From the NCBI GenBank assembly GCA_963730535.1, contig CAVSRU010000005.1, positions 186,001 to 250,000 of the forward strand: a stretch of DNA of 64,000 nt, written 5' to 3'. Shown in pieces: positions 33,586 through 42,121 of the stretch (the first letter of the stretch is position 1; every line of letters starts with the position of its first letter). Origin of the DNA: DASSUW01 sp963730535. GTDB lineage: Bacteria; Actinomycetota; Thermoleophilia; Solirubrobacterales; Solirubrobacteraceae. Below the pieces are notes generated by a model. That model made no database searches and was not told the DNA's origin. It worked only from the letters and a program-made list of their open reading frames with translations. The position numbers and the translations under genes were made by a program.

Positions 33586-35934
33586 ATGGCCGCCCGCAAG
33601 CCCAAGCCCCGAGCCCGACGCAGCGCGCCGGCCGCGCGGTTGCGCCTGCCCGCGCTCGAGCAGCGGCAGATCGATCTGATCGGGCTCGGCCTGGTGGCCG
33701 CCGCCGTCTTCTTCGCCTTCCTCATCTACCTGCGCTGGGACGGCGGGCGGGCCGGCGCGTGGGCGGTCGACGGGCTCCAGCGGCTGCTCGGCGCGGTCCA
33801 CTACGGCGTGCCGGTGGCGCTCATGGCGACAGGGGCGATCCTCGTGCTGCGCGAGATGCTGCCGGCCGTCAAGCCGTTCCGCGCGGGAGGCCTGAGCCTG
33901 TTCGCAGCGGCCTCGATCGGTCTCGCCGCCGGGACGCTGGGACTCGGGCCCGGGGGCGCCGAGGTGCGCTGGGACCCCGAGTGGGTCCGTCCGCGCGGGG
34001 GGCTCGTCGGCGAAGCCATGTACTGGGGCGTCTCGACCGCGCTCGGCACCGTCGGCGCTCACATCGTCTGCCTGTTCCTGATGCTCGCCGCCGTGTTGCT
34101 GCTCACGGGCGCGTCCGTGGCCGGCGTCGTCAAGGCCACGAGCACCTCGGTGTCCACCACCACGCGGGACATGCGGGCGGCGGTGGCGCGCCGGCGGCCG
34201 GTCGAGGAGCTGACCGAGATCGAGCGCGACGTCCCCGAGCCACGTGTTTCACGTGGAACACCTCCCGCCGAGACGATCGAGTGGGAGGGGGAGGAGCCGG
34301 AGGCGTTCGAGACCGTGGTGCTCGAGGAAGAGGTCGTCGAGGACGAGCCGCGACTGGCTGAGGATCCCGAGACCGACGAGCCGGGCGTGACCCGGGCGTC
34401 GGCGAGCGACCTCACGCCGCAGGGGCGCTTCCGGCCGTCGGTCACCGACTCGGACGACTTCGTCTGGAAGGTCCCGGACCCGAGCTTCCTCAAGCGCTCG
34501 TCCGAGGAGGCCTCGCGCCCGGACACCGCCGGGCAGGAGAAGGTGGCGACCCAGCTGGTCGAGGCGCTCGGCCACTTCGGCGTCGACGCACGCGTGATCG
34601 GGAAGGTCTCCGGGCCGCACATCACCCGCTACGAGCTGCGGCTGGCGCCCGGCATCAAGGTCGGCAAGGTCGCCCAGCTCAAGGACGACCTCGCGTACGC
34701 GCTGGCCGCCGCCGACATCCGCATCCTGGCGCCGATCCCCGGCAAGCAGGCCGTGGGCGTCGAGGTCCCGAACGCCCGTCGCCGGATCGTCCACCTCGGC
34801 GACGTCTACCAGGCCCCGCCGGACGACTGGTCTCCGCTCACGGTCTGGCTGGGCAAGGACGTCGCGGGCCGCGCGATCGGCGCCGATCTCGCGAAGATGC
34901 CGCACCTGCTGGTGGCGGGGACGACCGGCGCGGGCAAGTCCGGCGCCGTCAACGCGATGCTCTCCTCGATCCTCCTGCGCGCCACCCCGCACGAGGTGCG
35001 GATGGTGCTGGTCGACCCCAAGCAGGTCGAGCTAACCCACTACGACTCGATCCCGCACCTGCTCACGCCGGTCATCACGTCGCCGCGCAAGGCGGCGACG
35101 GCGCTCCAGAACCTCGTGCGCGAGATGGAGCAGCGCTACTCGTACATGTCGCTGGCGCGCACGCGGACCCTGCACGACCTGAACGCCGTGCGCGAGCGGC
35201 GCGGCGAGGCACGTCTCCCGTACGTGCTGTGCGTGATCGACGAGCTGGCCGACCTGATGATGGTCGCCCCGGCCGACGTCGAGGACTCGATCATCCGGAT
35301 CGCCCAGAAGGCGCGGGCGGTCGGCATCCACCTCGTGCTCGCCACCCAGTCCCCGCGCGTGGACGTCATCACCGGCATGATCAAGGCCAACGTGCCGTCG
35401 CGGATCGCCTTCGCGGTGTCCTCCCAGACCGACTCGCGCGTGATCCTCGACCAGAACGGGGCCGAGTCGCTGCTCGGGATGGGCGACATGCTGTTCTCCC
35501 CGGTCGGCTCCTCGCGGCTCCAGCGCATCCAGGGGGCGTTCATCGACGAGGCGGAGATCGCCGCGCTGACCGACGAGTGGAAGCGGCAGGGCGAGCCGGA
35601 GTTCGTCGAGGAGCTGCTGGAGGAGGTCGAACCGGCTCCCGACGAGGGCGGCGGCGACGACGGGTTCGATCCCGACGAGGACGCGCTGCTGGGCGACGCC
35701 ATCCGGCTGGTGGCCGAGATGCAGACCGCGTCGACCTCGATGCTCCAGCGCCGCCTCCGGCTCGGGTACACGCGCGCGGGGCGGCTGATCGACATGCTCG
35801 AGCGCCGTGGCGTGATCTCCGGCTACGAAGGCTCCAAGCCTCGCCAGGTGCTGGTCACGGAGGCCGATCTCCCGCGCGTGCTGGCCGCGCTCGGCGACCA
35901 GCCCGTCCCGGTCCTGGAGGAGGACCCCGAGTAG
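33586..35934 (+). CDS. ftsK: DNA translocase FtsK/SpoIIIE
   Basis: FtsK pumps chromosomal DNA through the closing septum. The 782-aa protein has four N-terminal membrane helices (about 30-190), an acidic linker (about 205-310), the beta domain, the RecA-like motor with Walker A GTTGAGKS at 445-452 and Walker B VLCVIDELADLMM, and the C-terminal gamma winged-helix domain (about 705-765, SMLQRRLRLGYTRAGRLIDMLERRGV) that reads polarity signals. A parS-like site is written into the linker at 34245-34260. The ATG follows the repeat element by about 60 bases; rodZ follows after 12. Confidence 0.96.
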   Translation: MAARKPKPRARRSAPAARLRLPALEQRQIDLIGLGLVAAAVFFAFLIYLRWDGGRAGAWAVDGLQRLLGAVHYGVPVALMATGAILVLREMLPAVKPFRAGGLSLFAAASIGLAAGTLGLGPGGAEVRWDPEWVRPRGGLVGEAMYWGVSTALGTVGAHIVCLFLMLAAVLLLTGASVAGVVKATSTSVSTTTRDMRAAVARRRPVEELTEIERDVPEPRVSRGTPPAETIEWEGEEPEAFETVVLEEEVVEDEPRLAEDPETDEPGVTRASASDLTPQGRFRPSVTDSDDFVWKVPDPSFLKRSSEEASRPDTAGQEKVATQLVEALGHFGVDARVIGKVSGPHITRYELRLAPGIKVGKVAQLKDDLAYALAAADIRILAPIPGKQAVGVEVPNARRRIVHLGDVYQAPPDDWSPLTVWLGKDVAGRAIGADLAKMPHLLVAGTTGAGKSGAVNAMLSSILLRATPHEVRMVLVDPKQVELTHYDSIPHLLTPVITSPRKAATALQNLVREMEQRYSYMSLARTRTLHDLNAVRERRGEARLPYVLCVIDELADLMMVAPADVEDSIIRIAQKARAVGIHLVLATQSPRVDVITGMIKANVPSRIAFAVSSQTDSRVILDQNGAESLLGMGDMLFSPVGSSRLQRIQGAFIDEAEIAALTDEWKRQGEPEFVEELLEEVEPAPDEGGGDDGFDPDEDALLGDAIRLVAEMQTASTSMLQRRLRLGYTRAGRLIDMLERRGVISGYEGSKPRQVLVTEADLPRVLAALGDQPVPVLEEDPE
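34245..34260. promoter_or_regulatory. parS-like ParB-binding site inside ftsK
   Basis: TGTTTCACGTGGAACA differs from the bacterial parS consensus (TGTTTCACGTGAAACA) at one of 16 positions. It falls in the poorly conserved acidic linker of FtsK. The eight codons around it (CCA CGT GTT TCA CGT GGA ACA CCT) all end in A or T, in a gene where nearly all codons end in G or C, which argues that the DNA sequence itself is selected. Confidence 0.65.
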
Positions 35935-35946
35935 CCTGATCGGCCG

Positions 35947-36720
35947 ATGCCAGAGATCGGCGAGACGCTGCGCGAGGCGCGGATGCGCCGGCGGATCGAC
36001 ATGACGGAGGTCGAGTCTGCGACCAAGATCCGCGGCAAGTACCTTCGGGCGCTGGAGAACGAGGAGTGGGAGCTGCTCCCCGGGCCGACGTTCGTCAAGA
36101 CGTTCCTGCGCACGTACGCGGAGTACCTGGGGCTCGACGCGCGGCTGCTGGTGGAGGAGTACCGGCAGCGGTTCGAGCGGCCGTCGACGCAGGAGCTGAC
36201 GCCGTTCCGGCGCCAGCCCCGCCGCGCGCGGCGGCGGCTCTCGCTGCTGGGCCCGGGATTGGTGCTGTTCGGGGGCGTGGTCCTGCTCCTGGCGATCTTC
36301 TGGGTGCTCGGGACGTGGGGCGACGACGAAGAGCCGGCGGCGCCTGCGCAGGTGGCGCCGACCGCGACGCCTGAACCCGGCGGGGGCGCGGGGGGCGGGC
36401 GGGAGCCAGAGCGGGAGCGGAAGCCGCGTCCGCGACAGGTGCGGCTCCAGCTGGTCGCCTCCGGCCCCGTCTATGTGTGCCTGGTCGACGCGCGGGGGCG
36501 GCAGGTGATCGACGAGGAGACGCTGCAGGCCGGCGCGCGCACGAAGGTCTTCCGCAGCCGGTTCTTCCGGACCAACTTCGGCAACGCCAACGTGCGCATG
36601 CGGGTCAACGGACGGCTCTACGACGTGGCCGCGAGCACGGACCCGGTGGGCTACGAGCTGCGGCCCGGGCGGCCCCCGCGGCGCCTGGCGGCCGGCGCGC
36701 GGCCGGATTGCTCGTCGTGA
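35947..36720 (+). CDS. rodZ: RodZ-like cell-shape protein (HTH plus membrane anchor, DUF4115)
   Basis: A 257-aa single-pass membrane protein. Residues 1-75 are an HTH_25-type domain (IGETLREARMRRRIDMTEVESATKIRGKYLRALENEEW), followed by a basic stretch, one membrane helix (about 100-122), a Pro/Arg/Glu-rich linker and a C-terminal beta domain of the DUF4115 type (about 160-235). RodZ links the elongation machinery to the cytoskeleton; in actinobacteria the partner is not established. Its stop overlaps the cinA start (GTGA). Confidence 0.88.
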   Translation: MPEIGETLREARMRRRIDMTEVESATKIRGKYLRALENEEWELLPGPTFVKTFLRTYAEYLGLDARLLVEEYRQRFERPSTQELTPFRRQPRRARRRLSLLGPGLVLFGGVVLLLAIFWVLGTWGDDEEPAAPAQVAPTATPEPGGGAGGGREPERERKPRPRQVRLQLVASGPVYVCLVDARGRQVIDEETLQAGARTKVFRSRFFRTNFGNANVRMRVNGRLYDVAASTDPVGYELRPGRPPRRLAAGARPDCSS

Positions 36721-38003
36721 GCGGCGTGCGGGCCGGCATCGTGGTCACGGGCACCGAGGTCCTGTCGGGGCTCGTGCAGGACGCCAACGGACCGTGGCTC
36801 TCCGGGCGGCTGCGAGAGCTCGGCGTCGACGTGGCGCACGTGATGGTGGTGGGCGACCGGCCGTCGGACCTGCGGGCCGCGCTGTCGTTCCTGGCCGGCG
36901 AGGGCATCGACCTGGTGGTCACGAGCGGCGGCCTGGGCCCGACCGCCGACGACCTGACCGCGGAGGTCGTGGCGTCGTTCTCCGGCCGCCCGATGGCCGT
37001 CGATTCCGCGCTCGAGGAGCGGATCTGGGACATCGTCGCTGGGATGCGCGCCCGCTGGCGCGACGTGAGCGAGGAGGGGCTGCGGGCGGGCGCTCGCAAG
37101 CAGGCGCTCGTGCCCGAGGGAGCGGCGGTGCTCGAGCCGGTGGGCACGGCTCCCGGGCTGGTGGTCGCGGGAACGCCGGTGGTCCTCGTGCTGCCCGGTC
37201 CGCCGGGGGAGCTCCAGCCGATGTGGCAGGCGGCCCGGTCGGTGCCCGCGGTCGCGGAGGTGCTCTCGCTCGGCGGGTCGCTCGAGACCCGGATCATCCG
37301 CATGACCGGGCTCCCGGAGTCCGAGCTGGCACGGACGCTGCGCGGGTTGACGGTCGATCCGGAGCTCGAGGTCACGACCTGCCTGCGCCGCGGCGAGCTG
37401 GAGGTCGCCACGACGTTCCCGGCGCCGGCGGGCGCGGCCGCGTACGAGCGGTTCGAGGCCGCGCTGCTCGAGCGCCACGGCGACCGGGTCTTCTCCCGCG
37501 ACGGCTCGACGGTGGACGACATCGTCGCCGGGCTGCTGGCTGGTCCGCCGCCGCTGACGGTCGCCGTCGCCGAGTCGTGCACAGGAGGCCTGATGGCGGC
37601 CCGGCTCACCGACCGCGCCGGGTCGTCGGCGTACATGCTGGGCGGCGTCGTCGTGTACTCGAACGAGGCCAAGGTCGCCCATGCGGGTGTCGAGCCCGAG
37701 GTGATCGAGCGCTACGGCGCGGTCTCGCCCGAGGTGGCGCGGGAGCTGGCCGAGGGCGCCGCCGAGCGTTTCGGCGCGTCGCTGGGGGTCGGGATCACGG
37801 GCATCGCGGGCCCGGGCGGGGGCACCCCGGCGAAGCCCGTGGGGACGGTCTGCCTCAGCGTCTCCGGCGGCTCGGGGGGCGTCCTCGAACGCACCGTCCA
37901 CATCCCGGGCGACCGAGCCACCGTCCGGGACCGGAGCACGACCGTGGCGATGCACATGCTCCGCCGCACGCTGCAGAGCGGTGGCGCAGCCGCCGCGGCA
38001 TGA
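36717..38003 (+). CDS. cinA: CinA family protein (nicotinamide-nucleotide amidase / competence-damage inducible)
   Basis: A 428-aa two-domain CinA. The N-terminal MoCF/COG1058 half (about 1-170) shows AGIVVTGTEVLSG and TSGGLGPTADDLT; the C-terminal amidase half (about 265-428) shows AVAESCTGGLMAARLTD and GITGIAGPGGGTPAKPVGTV. It deamidates nicotinamide mononucleotide and may clean damaged nucleotides. Found directly upstream of thpR and recA, as in many Gram-positive bacteria. GTG start overlaps the rodZ stop; its stop overlaps thpR (ATGA). Confidence 0.94.
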   Translation: MSGVRAGIVVTGTEVLSGLVQDANGPWLSGRLRELGVDVAHVMVVGDRPSDLRAALSFLAGEGIDLVVTSGGLGPTADDLTAEVVASFSGRPMAVDSALEERIWDIVAGMRARWRDVSEEGLRAGARKQALVPEGAAVLEPVGTAPGLVVAGTPVVLVLPGPPGELQPMWQAARSVPAVAEVLSLGGSLETRIIRMTGLPESELARTLRGLTVDPELEVTTCLRRGELEVATTFPAPAGAAAYERFEAALLERHGDRVFSRDGSTVDDIVAGLLAGPPPLTVAVAESCTGGLMAARLTDRAGSSAYMLGGVVVYSNEAKVAHAGVEPEVIERYGAVSPEVARELAEGAAERFGASLGVGITGIAGPGGGTPAKPVGTVCLSVSGGSGGVLERTVHIPGDRATVRDRSTTVAMHMLRRTLQSGGAAAAA

Positions 38004-38554
38004 CCGGGTCGCGCGACCCTCTGCGCCTCTTCGTCGCGCTCGAGCTCTCGGCCGCCGCCCGCGCCGCGCTCGCCGCCTTTCGCGAGGCGGAGGCGGACCC
38101 ACGGATCTGGCGGCCGGTCGCGGACGAGGCCCTTCATCTCACCCTCGCGTTCCTGGGCCGTCGTCCGCAGGGTGATGTCGAGCGGATCTCGGAGGTCCTG
38201 CGCGAGGAGGCCGGTCCGCCGCCGCGCCTGGTCCTCGGCGCAGCGCTGCTCCTCCCGCCGCGCCGCGCCCGCGTGCTGACCGTCGCGCTCGACGACCCGG
38301 ACGGGACGCTGGCCGTCTTGCAGGGCCGGGTGAGCGCCGGCCTCGAGGCCGCGGGGGTGTTCGTGCCGGAGAAGCGGCCGTTCCGGGCGCACGTCACGGT
38401 CGCCCGCCTTCGGCCCCGCGAGCGGGCGCCGCGGTCGGTCGATGCCGCGCCCGAGCCGCTCGAGCTCCACGCCGGCCCGCTGACGCTCTTCGAGTCCCGC
38501 CTGCATCCGCGCGGAGCGCGCTACGAGGCTCTCTCGCGCGTGACTCTGCGCTGA
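38000..38554 (+). CDS. thpR: RNA 2',3'-cyclic phosphodiesterase (2'-5' RNA ligase family)
   Basis: A 184-aa 2H phosphoesterase that opens 2',3'-cyclic phosphates on RNA ends. Both HxT motifs are present: LHLTLAFLG (about 48-56) and FRAHVTVARLR (about 128-138). The gene lies between cinA and recA, a common arrangement. The ATG overlaps the cinA stop by one start/stop tetramer. Confidence 0.92.
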   Translation: MTGSRDPLRLFVALELSAAARAALAAFREAEADPRIWRPVADEALHLTLAFLGRRPQGDVERISEVLREEAGPPPRLVLGAALLLPPRRARVLTVALDDPDGTLAVLQGRVSAGLEAAGVFVPEKRPFRAHVTVARLRPRERAPRSVDAAPEPLELHAGPLTLFESRLHPRGARYEALSRVTLR

Positions 38555-38557
38555 TCT

Positions 38558-38590
38558 GTCACACCCGCGCCTTGTTCGGTCACGCCCGCG
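38558..38590 (+). promoter_or_regulatory. 12-base direct repeat upstream of recA
   Basis: GTCACACCCGCG (38558-38569) is repeated as GTCACGCCCGCG (38579-38590), 21 bases apart, that is two helical turns. It lies 74-106 bases before the recA start and just after the thpR stop. No LexA-type GAAC-N4-GTTC palindrome is present in the 109-base recA upstream gap, so this repeat may mark a different control. Confidence 0.35.
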
Positions 38591-38663
38591 GCGGCAGGGT
38601 GAGGTTCCGTCCGGTCGACCCCCCAAGCTGTGGAATTCACGTGCCGAGATCGCAGGAGAAGAG

Positions 38664-39746
38664 ATGACCGCTACGCAGGACGCCAAGGACCTCAAGGCGC
38701 GCGACGCCGCCCTCCAGGGCGCCCTCGCGCAGATCGAGCGCCAGTTCGGCAAGGGCACCGTGATGCGGATGGGCGACGAAGGCGCCCAGGTGAAGGTCGA
38801 CGCGATCCCCACGGGAGCGCTGTCGCTCGACATCGCGCTGGGGATCGGCGGTTGCCCGCGCGGCCGGATCGTCGAGATCTTCGGCCCGGAGTCCTCGGGC
38901 AAGACGACGCTGATCTACCACATCATCGCCGAGGCCCAGAAGCTGGGCGGCGTCTGCGCGTTCATCGACGCGGAGCACGCCATGGACCCGCTGTACGCCA
39001 AGAACCTGGGCGTGAACATCGACGAGCTGCTCGTCTCCCAGCCCGACTACGGCGAGCAGGCGCTCGAGGTCGCCGACATGCTCGTGCGCTCGGGGGCCGT
39101 CGACGTCGTGGCGGTCGACTCGGTGGCGGCGCTCACCCCGCGCGCCGAGCTCGAGGGCCAGATGGGAGACCAGACGGTCGGCGTCCAGGCGCGGATGATG
39201 TCCCAGGCCATGCGGAAGCTGGCCGGCAACCTGAACCGCACGCAGACGCTCTGCCTCTTCGTCAACCAGATCCGCGAGAAGGTCGGCGTCATGTTCGGGT
39301 CGCCGGAGACCCAGCCGGGCGGCCGCGCGCTGAAGTTCTACTCGTCCCAGCGGCTCGACATCCGCCGCATCGAGACCCTCAAGGAGGGCACGGAGGCGGT
39401 CGGCAACCGCGTCCGGGTCAAGGTCGTCAAGAACAAGGTCGCGGCGCCGTTCCGCCAGGCGGAGTTCGACATCGAGTTCGGCAAGGGCATCTCCAGCGCG
39501 GGCTGCATCCTCGACCTCGGGCTCGAGCACGGCATCGTCAGCAAGTCGGGCTCGTTCTTCTCCTACGGCGAGGAACGGCTGGGCCAGGGGCGCAACAACG
39601 CCAAGGCGTATCTGGACGAGCACCAGGAGGTCGCGCGCGAGATCGAGGCGAAGGTCTACGAGGCGCTCAACCTCGACCAGGACCTCGTGCAGCCGATCGA
39701 GCGGGACCCCGACGCACCGCCCGTCCCGGAGATCGCCGTCGCGTAG
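38664..39746 (+). CDS. recA: Recombinase RecA
   Basis: RecA forms filaments on single-stranded DNA for strand exchange and triggers LexA cleavage. The 360-aa protein has Walker A GPESSGKT at 74-81, the Glu-containing FIDAEHAMDPLYAKNLGVN segment, Walker B VDVVAVDSVAALTP and L2 loop region NQIREKVGVMFGSPETQPGG. ATG 38664 has a GGAGAAG ribosome site. recX follows after 13 bases. Confidence 0.98.
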   Translation: MTATQDAKDLKARDAALQGALAQIERQFGKGTVMRMGDEGAQVKVDAIPTGALSLDIALGIGGCPRGRIVEIFGPESSGKTTLIYHIIAEAQKLGGVCAFIDAEHAMDPLYAKNLGVNIDELLVSQPDYGEQALEVADMLVRSGAVDVVAVDSVAALTPRAELEGQMGDQTVGVQARMMSQAMRKLAGNLNRTQTLCLFVNQIREKVGVMFGSPETQPGGRALKFYSSQRLDIRRIETLKEGTEAVGNRVRVKVVKNKVAAPFRQAEFDIEFGKGISSAGCILDLGLEHGIVSKSGSFFSYGEERLGQGRNNAKAYLDEHQEVAREIEAKVYEALNLDQDLVQPIERDPDAPPVPEIAVA

Positions 39747-39759
39747 CCCGCCCCGCGCG

Positions 39760-40320
39760 ATGCCCGGCGTCCCACCCGACGAGCCGCCCGTGCGGCTCGT
39801 CGCCGCCGATGACCCGTCGGCGGATCGCCCGCCCGAGCGGTCGCTCGACCCGGAGGTCCGCCTCCAGCACGCGCGCGACCTCGCGTGGCGGGCGCTCAAC
39901 CGCCGCGATCACACGGTGGCGGAGATCGCCCGGCTCCTCGGCCGCAAGCGCGTCGAGCCGGCGGTGATCGAGGTCGTGGTCTCGGACCTCTGCGAGCAGG
40001 GCTACCTCGACGACGCGCGGTTCGCCCAGCGCTTCGCGGAGGACCGGCGGCGGCTCGACGGCTGGGGCGCGGAGCGGATCGAGCGCCGCCTCGCCGACCT
40101 GGGGGTGGAGTCCGACCTGATCGCCGCGGCCGTCGGCGCACGCGATCACGACGAGGAGCTGGAGGCGGCGATCGCGCTCCTTCGCCGCCGCTTCTCGCCG
40201 CCCCCTGCGACGCCTCGCGAGTGCGAGCGCGCCCTCGGCGTGCTCGTCCGCAAGGGCTACGAGCTCGAGCTGGCGCACGACGCGATCCGGCGCCACGCGG
40301 GCGCTCCGGCCTTCGAGTGA
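39760..40320 (+). CDS. recX: Regulatory protein RecX
   Basis: RecX inhibits RecA filament extension. The 186-aa protein carries the three-helix repeats typical of the family (ARDLAWRALNRRDHTVAEIARLLGRK; DLCEQGYLDDARFAQRFAEDR; ERALGVLVRKGYELELAHDAIR). Co-transcribed with recA. The first ~35 residues are an unconserved Pro/Asp-rich tail. The RNase Y gene follows only after a 367-base gap with its own promoter. Confidence 0.92.
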   Translation: MPGVPPDEPPVRLVAADDPSADRPPERSLDPEVRLQHARDLAWRALNRRDHTVAEIARLLGRKRVEPAVIEVVVSDLCEQGYLDDARFAQRFAEDRRRLDGWGAERIERRLADLGVESDLIAAAVGARDHDEELEAAIALLRRRFSPPPATPRECERALGVLVRKGYELELAHDAIRRHAGAPAFE

Positions 40321-40330
40321 ACGGGACGGA

Positions 40331-40359
40331 TTGCGCAAGGGTCCCGCCGGTACTACGAT
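40331..40359 (+). promoter_or_regulatory. Promoter for the RNase Y gene (putative)
   Basis: TTGCGC (40331-40336), 17-base spacer, TACGAT (40354-40359): a good actinobacterial housekeeping-type promoter. It starts 10 bases after the recX stop. Transcription would begin near 40366 and give a 5' leader of roughly 320 bases. Confidence 0.5.
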
Positions 40360-40365
40360 CCCGGC

Positions 40366-40687
40366 AGCGACAGGCCGGGCCGATCCAGGCTCGTGAAACT
40401 CCCAGCAAATTCCATTGTTTGAAGCGGAAGCAGCAGCTTCAGTGACGACGGCCACCATCGAGAACCACCTCAGCGGACGATCTGGCACCGCATCCGGGCG
40501 GGCGCGCCCGGCACATACGACCCAACAGCGCGCGACAGCCGCCATCTGACGGGGCGGCCGCGAGCCGCCTTCCTGCTCGTCTCCTCCGCCAGCGCCGAGG
40601 CAACGCTCGGCCTGCCGCCTTCCAGAGACAGGTGACTGAGCATCTCGCGTCGCGCCATACGGTGCGGCGCTGGGGAGAGGAAACGCA
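40366..40687 (+). other. Long non-coding leader before the RNase Y gene
   Basis: No supported gene lies here. The first part is unusually A/T-rich for the window (around 40393-40440) and contains a 9-codon frame beginning GTG 40393 (MKLPANSIV) plus a GAAGC/GCTTC hairpin near 40431; the second part is G+C-rich with several short stems. A strong ribosome site GGAGAGG ends it. Leader-mediated self-control by RNase Y is possible but not shown. Confidence 0.4.
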
Positions 40688-42121
40688 ATGGAGATCGTGA
40701 TCGCAGCGGTCTTGGTGGCATTTGGTCTGGTAGTCGCAGCGACCCTCGTGACCAAGCGCGCGCCGACACCCGCGACGGTGAACGGGCGCCCGAAGGTAGT
40801 CCTGCCGCACGGTCCGGCCGAGGAGACCAGCACGGCGGTCCGCCCGGACGCCGGTCGCCTCGAGGAGCGCCTGCGGGCACGCGAGGAAGCACTCGATGCG
40901 CGCGGCGCCGACCTCGGGGAGCGCGAGCGGCGGCTCGCGGACGCCGAGAGCGAGCTCGTCGAGGTGCGCGAGCGGACGATCCGCGAGCTCGAGCGAGCGT
41001 CCGGGCTGTCGGCCTCCCAGGCCAAGGCCCTGCTCCTCAAGGACCTCGAGGACCAGGTGCGGCACGAGTCCGCCCGCCGCCTGCGTGCCATCGAGGAGGA
41101 GACCAAGCGCGACGCCGAGCGCCGCGTGCGCAACATCCTCTCCGTGGTCATGCAGCGGCTCGCGGCGGGTCATGCGGCCGAGACGACCGTCTCGGTCGTC
41201 CAGCTCCAGGCCGACGACATGAAGGGCCGCATCATCGGCCGCGAGGGCCGCAACATCCGGGCCCTCGAGCACCTCACCGGCGTCGACTTCATCATCGACG
41301 ACACGCCGAACGCGGTCATCCTCTCCGGCTTCGACGGCGTCCGGCGGGAGATCGCCCGGATGACGCTCGAGAAGCTCCTCCAGGACGGGCGCATCCACCC
41401 GGCGCGGATCGAGGAGACCTACTACCAGGCCAAGTCGGAGCTCGAGAGCCACATCGCCGAGGCGGGCGAGCAGGCGTGCTTCGACGCCAACGTCCAGGGT
41501 CTCGACGCCGACCTCACGAAGACGCTCGGGCGGCTCAAGTACCGGACCTCCTACGGCCAGAACGTGCTCGCCCACTCGGTCGAGTGCGCCCACCTGGCCG
41601 CGATGATGGCCGACGAGCTCGGCGCGTCGGCCAAGACGGCCCGCCGCGCCGCGCTCCTGCACGACATCGGCAAGGCGGTCTCGCACGAGGTCGAGGGGCC
41701 GCACGCGCTGGTCGGCGGCGACCTTGCGCGCCGCCACGGGGAGACCGAGGCCGTCGCGCACGCCATGGAGGCCCACCACAACGAGGTCGAGCCGCAGACG
41801 ATCGAGGCCGTGCTCGTCCAGTCCGCCGACGCGCTGTCCGGCGCCCGCCCGGGCGCGCGCGGCGAGTCGCTCGAGCAGTACGTCAAGCGCCTGCGCGACC
41901 TCGAGCACATCGCCACCCGCCACGACGGCGTCGACAAGGTCTACGCCATGCAGGCCGGCCGCGAGATCCGCGTGATGGTCCTGCCGGGCTCGCTCGACGA
42001 CGACGGCGCGGTCCTGCTCTCGCACGAGATCGCGCGCGAGATCGAGCAGGAGCTCGAATACCCGGGCCAGATCAAGGTGACGGTGATCAGAGAGTCGAGG
42101 GCGACGGACTACGCGCGCTGA
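40688..42121 (+). CDS. rny: Ribonuclease Y
   Basis: RNase Y is a membrane-anchored endoribonuclease that starts mRNA turnover. The 477-aa protein has an N-terminal membrane helix (about 1-20), a long coiled coil (about 55-165), a KH domain (about 175-240, MKGRIIGREGRNIRALEHLTGVD), and an HD domain with LLHDIGKAVSHE (about 320-331). It is slightly shorter than the usual ~520 because the coiled coil is short. Its last 35 bases overlap the end of the convergent AbiEi-like gene. Confidence 0.95.
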   Translation: MEIVIAAVLVAFGLVVAATLVTKRAPTPATVNGRPKVVLPHGPAEETSTAVRPDAGRLEERLRAREEALDARGADLGERERRLADAESELVEVRERTIRELERASGLSASQAKALLLKDLEDQVRHESARRLRAIEEETKRDAERRVRNILSVVMQRLAAGHAAETTVSVVQLQADDMKGRIIGREGRNIRALEHLTGVDFIIDDTPNAVILSGFDGVRREIARMTLEKLLQDGRIHPARIEETYYQAKSELESHIAEAGEQACFDANVQGLDADLTKTLGRLKYRTSYGQNVLAHSVECAHLAAMMADELGASAKTARRAALLHDIGKAVSHEVEGPHALVGGDLARRHGETEAVAHAMEAHHNEVEPQTIEAVLVQSADALSGARPGARGESLEQYVKRLRDLEHIATRHDGVDKVYAMQAGREIRVMVLPGSLDDDGAVLLSHEIAREIEQELEYPGQIKVTVIRESRATDYAR

